DNA of 11,166 nucleotides, from positions 1 through 11,166 of the forward strand of contig JAYOIK010000113.1 in assembly GCA_038118725.1 (NCBI GenBank), read 5' to 3'. A program made the translations under genes and the position numbers. The notes under the pieces were generated by a model. The model saw only the letters and a program-made list of their open reading frames with translations. It had not been told where the DNA came from and ran no database searches. The DNA is from JADHLJ01 sp038118725 (GTDB taxonomy: Bacteria > Pseudomonadota > Alphaproteobacteria > Thalassobaculales > Thalassobaculaceae). Shown here piece by piece: positions 7,294 to 11,166 of the stretch (position 1 is its first letter; each line of letters begins with the position of its first letter).

Positions 7294-8250
7294 ATGAGCG
7301 ACAAGATGGACAACCTGGACTTCGCGCCGCCCCGCGCCCTGCCCCTGCCCTATCTGCACCGGATTCGAACCTACTATCTAGCGCTCGGCTACGAGACGCC
7401 CTATCGCTGGGCGCAATACGAGGATGCGCCGTTTCAAAATCTGGACAAGCCGCTTGCCGAATGCCGCGTGACCTTGGCCAGCACCGCGGCCCTCTACGAT
7501 CCGACCAAGGGCGATCAAGGCCCGGGCGCTCCATACAACAACGCGGCCAAGTTTTACAAAGTCTACACCGGCGATAGCGCGGGCGAGCCGGATGTTCGGA
7601 TCTCGCATGTTGGCATCGACCGCATCAATACCACCGCCGAGGACATGAATTCGTGGTTCCCGCTCAAGCAATTGAAGCGTTTGGCGTCCGAGGGACGGAT
7701 CGGTTCGATCGCCCCGCGCTTCATCGGCGTGCCCACCAACCGGAGCCAGAAGACCACCATCGAGCAGGATTGCGCCGAGATCCTGGAGATTGTCCGGCAA
7801 GACGGAAGCGACGTGGCGGTTCTGGTCGCCAACTGCCCGGTCTGCCACCAATCGATAAGCCTGGTTGCCCGTCACTTGGAAGCAAACGGCATCCCGACCG
7901 TGGTCATGGGTTGCGCCAAGGATATCGTGGAGCATGTTGGCGTGCCGCGTTTGCTTTTCAGTGATTTCCCCCTCGGCAATGCCGCGGGCCGGCCACACGA
8001 CGTGGCATCACAAGCGACCACGATCGAGCTCGCCTTACGGTTGCTCGAGACGGCGAGCGGCCCTCGGACCACCATGCAATCGCCGCTGCGTTGGAGCGAC
8101 AGTCACGATTGGAAACTCGATTTCAGCAACGTGGATCTGTTGAGCGAGGAAGAATTGGAGCGGCGGCGGGCCGAGTTCCGCGCCGGAAAAGAGATCGCCT
8201 GGAAGATAAAGCGGGACGCCGGCCTGCGCGCCAATGTCGCGGCGGAGTGA
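7294..8250 (+). CDS. GrdB/PrdB-type (glycine/betaine/D-proline reductase selenoprotein B family) protein, cysteine version
   Basis: A 318-residue cytoplasmic protein resembling the selenoprotein B subunits of the glycine, sarcosine, betaine and D-proline reductases. Family features are AECRVTLASTAALYDP (55-70, the first Rossmann-like strand), VRISHVGIDR (101-110), WFPLKQLKRLASEGRIGS (121-138) and DFPLGNAAG (224-232). The redox motif is VLVANCPVCHQSISLVARHL (177-195 region). Relatives have selenocysteine at the first position of the U-P-V-C motif, whereas here it is Cys181 (TGC), with Cys184 as partner. No pyruvoyl-type partner subunit (PrdA/GrdE-like) is in the window, so a true amino-acid reductase role is doubtful. 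It begins a two-gene unit with the CoA-transferase 8 bp downstream, which suggests linked function. I can name the family but not the reaction. Confidence 0.82.
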   Translation: MSDKMDNLDFAPPRALPLPYLHRIRTYYLALGYETPYRWAQYEDAPFQNLDKPLAECRVTLASTAALYDPTKGDQGPGAPYNNAAKFYKVYTGDSAGEPDVRISHVGIDRINTTAEDMNSWFPLKQLKRLASEGRIGSIAPRFIGVPTNRSQKTTIEQDCAEILEIVRQDGSDVAVLVANCPVCHQSISLVARHLEANGIPTVVMGCAKDIVEHVGVPRLLFSDFPLGNAAGRPHDVASQATTIELALRLLETASGPRTTMQSPLRWSDSHDWKLDFSNVDLLSEEELERRRAEFRAGKEIAWKIKRDAGLRANVAAE

Positions 8251-8258
8251 CCGGATTG

Positions 8259-9491
8259 ATGAGCGCCGCCGACCAAACAGCCCGTCTCCCACTTGAGGGG
8301 ATCCGTGTCCTCGATATCGGCTCTTTGATCGCCGGGCCATTCGGCGCCACCATGCTTGGAGATTTCGGCGCCGAGATAATCAAGGTCGAACAACCCGGCG
8401 GCGGCGATGCCTTGCGCGGCACGCCAATTGACGGCGTGGCCGGGCGCTCGCCCCATTGGCTGGTCGAGGGCAGAAACAAAAAGTCGGTGACATTGAATCT
8501 GCGGGTTCCAGAGGGACAAGCGGTCCTACGTGAACTGGTGGCGATATCCGACGTGCTCATGGAGAATTTCACCCCCGGCACGCTGGAGCGCTGGGGCTTG
8601 GGCTGGGAGGAGTTGCGCGCGATCAATCCCCGGCTGATCATGGTCCGGGTTTCCGGATACGGGCAGACCGGCCCCTACTCGAAACGGTCCGGCTACGACC
8701 GGATCGCGCTCGGTTTTTCCGGGTATATGTACCCGACCGGCTTTCCCGATCGACATCCTGTCCGTCCGGCCTTTCCGACCGCCGATTACAGCACCGGCGC
8801 CTTCGGAGCACTGTCCGTGATGATGGCCCTGTATCAACGCGACCTACAAGGCGGAGCCGACGGCCGGGGCGGAGGCCAGATGATCGACCTGGCGCTCTAC
8901 GAGCCGAGCTTTCGCATCACCTCGGAGATGCTCAACGACTATGTCACCAAGGGCATCGTGCGCGAGCGCATCGGCAACCGGAACCCGACCTTCGCGCCGG
9001 CGGCAACCTTCGAGACACGCGATGGCCGACTGGTGCAGATCGCGGCGGGCGGCGACAAGGTGTTTCAACGGCTGACCAAGGCGATGGAGCAGCCGGCGCT
9101 GTTGGAAAACCCGAAATTCGCCACCAGCGCGGCGCGGATCGAGAACGCCGACGAACTGGAAGGCCTGATCGCGGCATGGATCGGCGCGCATGACTTCGCC
9201 GAGATCGAAACCCGCATGGTCGCCGGCAACGTTCCCTTCGGCGGCATCTATACCGTCGCGGATATCATGGATGATCCGCATTACGCGGCGCGCGAGAACA
9301 TCGCCCATGTTCCCGATAGCGAACTCGGCGAAGTGGCCATGCCCGGCGTCATCCCGAAAATGACCGCCACGCCCGGTCGCATCACCCATGCCGGGCCAGG
9401 GCTGGGCCAGCATAATCACGAGATTTACGGCGCATTGCTGGGCAAGTCCGAAGCCGAGCTAGTGGCCCTGGCGCGGGACCATGTGATCTAG
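8259..9491 (+). CDS. CaiB/BaiF-family (class III) CoA-transferase
   Basis: A 410-residue class III CoA-transferase, the family that moves CoA between carboxylic acids (formyl-CoA, carnitine, bile acid, succinyl-CoA-dependent enzymes). The N-terminus LEGIRVLDIGSLIAGPFGAT (12-31) and FGAEIIKVEQPGGGD (36-50) form the CoA-binding start. NKKSVTLNL (73-81) and VSGYGQTGPY (131-140) are standard family blocks. The catalytic aspartate is expected at Asp176 in TADYSTG. The length is typical. The ATG at 8259-8261 was chosen because the frame upstream only overlaps the preceding gene. GGAG at 8244-8247 precedes it, and an adjacent TTG at 8256 is possible. It sits 8 bp after the GrdB-like gene, so the two are very likely co-transcribed. 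The acyl acceptor cannot be deduced. Confidence 0.93.
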   Translation: MSAADQTARLPLEGIRVLDIGSLIAGPFGATMLGDFGAEIIKVEQPGGGDALRGTPIDGVAGRSPHWLVEGRNKKSVTLNLRVPEGQAVLRELVAISDVLMENFTPGTLERWGLGWEELRAINPRLIMVRVSGYGQTGPYSKRSGYDRIALGFSGYMYPTGFPDRHPVRPAFPTADYSTGAFGALSVMMALYQRDLQGGADGRGGGQMIDLALYEPSFRITSEMLNDYVTKGIVRERIGNRNPTFAPAATFETRDGRLVQIAAGGDKVFQRLTKAMEQPALLENPKFATSAARIENADELEGLIAAWIGAHDFAEIETRMVAGNVPFGGIYTVADIMDDPHYAARENIAHVPDSELGEVAMPGVIPKMTATPGRITHAGPGLGQHNHEIYGALLGKSEAELVALARDHVI

Positions 9492-9506
9492 AAACCAACG
9501 TCGAAC

Positions 9507-9534
9507 CGCCCTCTGGGGCCTCGCGTTTCTTGCT
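9507..9534. terminator. Weak candidate terminator between convergent CoA-transferase and enoyl-CoA hydratase remnant
   Basis: GCCC-TCTG-GGGC forms a short four-pair stem and is followed on the plus strand by a T-rich run (GTTTCTTGCTTT). The stem is short and the run is interrupted, so this is only a possible terminator for the two-gene unit upstream. Confidence 0.25.
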
Positions 9535-9614
9535 TTATCTACCCTTGAAAGGCCGAGGCGCGCGCTTTTCGGCGAACGCGCTGGCCGCTTCGTGGTGTCT
9601 GACGTCAGCGCCTG
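9535..9614 (-). pseudogene. Enoyl-CoA hydratase/isomerase (crotonase) C-terminal remnant, truncated by the IS
   Basis: Reading leftward from the IS edge, the last 25 codons are GADVRHHEAASAFAEKR followed by APRPFKGR and a TAA stop (9535-9537). This closely matches the standard crotonase C-terminus (an EG/EA-x-AF-x-EKR-x-P-x-F-x-GR pattern). The rest of the gene would lie where the IS now sits, but the sequence right of the IS does not continue a crotonase in any frame I read. The gene was therefore lost by deletion or rearrangement associated with the IS. It faces the CoA-transferase, fitting a former acyl-CoA gene cluster. The identification rests on a short segment. Confidence 0.6.
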
Positions 9615-9658
9615 TGGGACAGATTGGGCGCTTTGCGTAACGGGGGACGGTCTGGCTC
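9615..9658 (+). repeat. IS left terminal inverted repeat
   Basis: Begins TGGGACAG, then CGTAACGGGGG at 9636-9646 and TCTGGCTC at 9651-9658. Each block recurs in the same order on the opposite strand at the right end. Confidence 0.7.
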
Positions 9659-9683
9659 ATCATAGTGACCGAAGGGAACGCAG

Positions 9684-9896
9684 ATGAGGCAGAAATCCAT
9701 GAAGTCCAAAGAGCCCGCCGAGAAGGCGGTGCGTGATATCCGTCACAGGACACGTCGGCAGTATTCGTCGGAAGAGAAGATCCGGATCGTACTGGAAGGC
9801 CCGCGCGGCGAGACGCGAAGCCTGAAGGAATTGGTCGCGGAGCTGAGCCTGGAGAACCGTTTGCTCAAAAAAAGCATGATCGGGCCCTATCGGTGA
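9684..9896 (+). pseudogene. IS3-family OrfA, internally deleted and truncated
   Basis: OrfA of IS3 elements binds the terminal repeats through a helix-turn-helix and contributes the leucine zipper of OrfAB. This copy has 70 residues, against roughly 120 in the relatives I remember. The start (KSKEPAEKAVRDIRHRTRRQ, then YSSEEKIRIVLEG) and the end (LKELVAELSLENRLLKKSMI) match the family, but the middle is missing: after GPRGE the protein jumps straight to the coiled-coil segment, losing most of the helix-turn-helix. The A7 run at 9867-9873 lies where IS3 elements often have a frameshift signal, though its phase is not the usual A-AAA-AAG. The stop codon TGA (9894-9896) lies inside a 38-nt inserted element. 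The comparison with intact homologues is from memory. Confidence 0.8.
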
Positions 9897-9922
9897 TGCG
9901 TGCATCACCTGCCGGGTGAGAG
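9885..9922 (+). repeat. 38-nt palindromic element, copy A (plus orientation)
   Basis: GGTGATGC (9892-9899), loop GT, GCATCACC (9902-9909) form an eight-pair stem, followed by TGCCGGG. The layout CCCT-x-TCGG...CCTGCCGGG is the same as in copy C at 10355, with the stem bases changed in pairs. It sits at the end of orfA and provides the stop codon there. GGTGA recurs after the stem (9915-9919), so TCACC (9905-9909) could pair alternatively downstream. Confidence 0.75.
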
Positions 9923-9950
9923 CTGGGGACGACGACATATGAGGTACTCC

Positions 9951-9988
9951 CATTGCCCGGCAGGCGAAGCTTGCTTCGCCGAGACGGG
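9951..9988 (-). repeat. 38-nt palindromic element, copy B (minus orientation)
   Basis: On the plus strand it reads TGCCCGGCAGGCGAAGC (9954-9970), loop TT, GCTTCGCCGAGA (9973-9984). The stem is GGCGAAGC/GCTTCGCC, eight pairs. The 17- and 12-nt blocks are identical to the reverse complement of copy C. Removing 38 bp restores the expected OrfB N-terminus (M-R-Y-S-A-S-E-K). No clear target duplication is visible; CAT flanks both sides but does not restore frame if treated as one. Confidence 0.8.
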
Positions 9989-10354
9989 GCATCCGAGAAG
10001 CTCGAGATCATCCGATTGGTCGAGCACTCCCATCTTCCGGTGCGCCGCACCCTGGCGGCACTGGGCATCACAAGCACGACGTTCTATCGGTGGTACGACC
10101 GGTTCCTCGTCTTTGGCTTCGAGGGCGCGGGGGGCCGCACCAATGGTCCTGGCCGGGTGTGGAACCGCATCCCCGATGAGGTGCGCCGCCAGATTGTCGA
10201 TCTGACCCTGGAATGCCCGGAGTTGTCGCCCCGGGAACTGGCGGTGCGGATCACCGACACGCGCGGCTACTTCGTCTCCGTGGCGTCGGTCTATCGCCTG
10301 CTGAAGGCACATGACCTGATCACCAGCCCGGCCTTCGTGGTCATCAAGGCGGCC

Positions 10355-10392
10355 CCCTCTCGGCGAAGCGTCGCTTCGCCTGCCGGGCAGGG
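10355..10392 (+). repeat. 38-nt palindromic element, copy C (plus orientation)
   Basis: GGCGAAGC (10362-10369), loop GTC, GCTTCGCC (10373-10380) form the main stem; with one more G-C pair it becomes nine pairs around a single T. A second small palindrome, CCTGCC-G-GGCAGG, overlaps its right arm at 10379-10391. The element interrupts orfB between VVIKAA and DEFRGK. Exact removal of 38 bp rejoins GCC and GAT codons in frame, which defines the ends well. Confidence 0.82.
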
Positions 10393-11008
10393 GATGAGTT
10401 CCGGGGCAAGACCACGGCGCCGAACCAGATGTGGCAGACCGACTTCACCTACCTGAAGGTGATCGGGTGGGGCTGGTTCTATCTGTCGACCATCCTGGAT
10501 GACTACTCACGCTACGTGATCGCCTGGAAGCTCTGCACCACCATGCGGGCGAGTGACGTCACCGACACGTTGAGCCTGGCGCTGGAAGCCTCGGGCTGCG
10601 AGGAGGCCGAGGTCATCCACAAACCCCGCCTGCTGAGCGACAATGGCTCGTGTTACATCGCCGGCGATCTCGCAGACTGGCTGGGCGAGCGGGGCATGGG
10701 CCATGTCCGGGGCGCACCGAACCATCCCCGGACCCAGGGCAAGATCGAGCGTTAGCACCAGACCTTGAAGAACCGGATCCTGCTGGAGAACTACTTTTTG
10801 CCGGGCGATCTGGAGCGGCAGATCGAGGCCTTCATCACCTACTACAACAACCACCGGTACCACGAGAGCCTCGGCAATCTCACGCCGGCCGACGTCTACT
10901 TCGGCCGAGATCAGGCCATCATCGAGAGAAGGAGACGCATCAAGCAAGACACCATGAAAAAACGACGCTTGGCGCATCTGCGCCAAGCGGCATAGCATCA
11001 ACAAACAG

Positions 11009-11048
11009 GAGCCAGAGCCTCCGTTACGGAACCACAGTTCCTGTCCCA
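11009..11048 (-). repeat. IS right terminal inverted repeat
   Basis: Read on the minus strand it begins TGGGACAG at 11048, followed by CGTAACGGAGG and TCTGGCTC, matching the left end with a few indels. It starts 13 bp after the OrfB stop. Confidence 0.7.
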
Positions 11049-11166
11049 TTTAATCTGACGACGGACACGAGGGCTATCCGGGTGAGCACTTCTTCTGGCC
11101 AATGCTTCAGGATCTTCTCGGCAAGCTTCCACCGGGTGATAAACCTCGAACTCCGAAAGGATCATC
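11049..11166. other. Right flank of the IS; no gene assigned
   Basis: This 118-bp tail does not continue the crotonase cut at the left of the IS. On the plus strand a frame opens after TAA at 11051 and reads DDGHEGYPGEHFFWPMLQDL then LGKLPPGDK. This is faintly like the segment that precedes motif I in some SAM-dependent methyltransferases, but motif I itself does not follow in frame. On the minus strand RFITRWKLAEKILKHWPEEV is also open. Neither is enough for a call. Confidence 0.3.

Larger units (their letters stand above)
9939..10995 (+). pseudogene. IS3-family OrfB transposase (DDE integrase core), broken by two frameshifting insertions and an amber codon
   Basis: OrfB carries the catalytic DDE domain. 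It would start at ATG 9939 (M-R-Y-S), but a 38-nt insertion at 9951-9988 separates this from ASEKLEIIRLVEHSHLPVRR. The frame then runs through LSPRELAVRI and ASVYRLLKAHDLITSPAF to VVIKAA, where a second 38-nt insertion (10355-10392) shifts the frame. Reading resumes at DEFRGKTTAPNQMWQTDFTY. The DDE residues are visible in WQTDFTY, LLSDNGS and GKIER. TAG at 10753-10755 follows GKIER, where relatives have a Trp codon. The frame then continues as HQTLKNRILLENYFLPGDLE, then YYNNHRYHESLGNLTPADVY, to TAG at 10993. Each insertion is 38 bp, so each shifts the frame by two. Confidence 0.88.
9615..11048 (+). mobile_element. Decayed IS3-family insertion sequence
   Basis: Two overlapping-style reading frames (OrfA with a basic N-terminus, OrfB with an rve/DDE integrase core) identify the IS3 family. 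Ends were placed by matching 9615-9658 against the reverse complement of 11009-11048. The shared blocks are TGGGACAG at the outer tips, CGTAACGG(G/A)GG, and TCTGGCTC. The tips read TG...CA. No 3-4-bp target duplication is seen at these ends. OrfA seems internally deleted, and OrfB carries frameshifting insertions and a nonsense codon, so the element cannot make its own transposase. Three 38-nt palindromic elements lie within it. The element is about 1.43 kb. Confidence 0.88.

Noticed and set aside
7831..7850. Possible selenocysteine site in the GrdB-like gene
   Set aside because: The codon at the selenocysteine position is TGC, not TGA, and the frame is open without recoding, so no SECIS is needed.
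9885..9922. Hairpin at the end of orfA as an intrinsic terminator or attenuator
   Set aside because: No T-run follows, and the same 38-nt layout recurs twice more inside orfB, once inverted. A repeat element explains it better.
9951..10392. CRISPR-like array from recurring palindromic units
   Set aside because: The copies are in mixed orientation with gaps of 28 and 366 bp, and each interrupts transposase coding sequence. There is no regular spacer and no cas gene.

Overview
The window is GC-rich with densely packed genes, ATGA stop/start overlaps, a TTG start and a twin-arginine-exported binding protein. It looks like chromosome of an alphaproteobacterium, plausibly Rhodospirillales or a relative. 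That assignment is an inference from protein style and repeat content, not from a marker gene.

Positions 1-5768 hold a complete but rearranged peptide/nickel-type (Dpp/Opp family) ABC importer. The substrate-binding protein lies on the minus strand and runs off the left edge (1-1406). The two ATPases lie on the plus strand (1518-2579 and 2576-3634), divergent from it across a 111-bp gap. The two permeases lie on the minus strand (5759-4803 and 4806-3895) and converge on the ATPases. All five proteins of one importer are present, but in three transcription units. The 260-bp convergent gap carries a dispersed-repeat hairpin of the kind that translates as VIPPEGGTHS.

Positions 6013-9491 hold three metabolic genes: a zinc-independent NADP-dependent oxidoreductase (minus), and divergent from it a two-gene unit made of a GrdB/PrdB-type reductase-family protein with Cys where relatives have selenocysteine, and a CaiB/BaiF-type CoA-transferase. 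Just beyond, on the minus strand, is the last 25 codons of an enoyl-CoA hydratase cut off by an insertion sequence. A CoA-thioester route for a small imported compound is a reasonable guess, but no substrate can be read from the sequence.

Positions 9615-11048 are a decayed IS3-family element with degenerate terminal inverted repeats. Its OrfA has an apparent internal deletion. Its OrfB is broken by frameshifts and by an amber codon just after the DDE glutamate. Three copies of a 38-nt, GC-rich palindromic element sit inside this IS: one at the end of orfA (9885-9922), one at the start of orfB (9951-9988, opposite orientation) and one in mid-orfB (10355-10392). Two share identical 17- and 12-nt blocks. 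The third has changed bases on both sides of the stem so that pairing is kept. This family of tiny hairpin insertions is the most unusual content of the window. The last 118 bp to the right of the IS hold no gene I can name with confidence.
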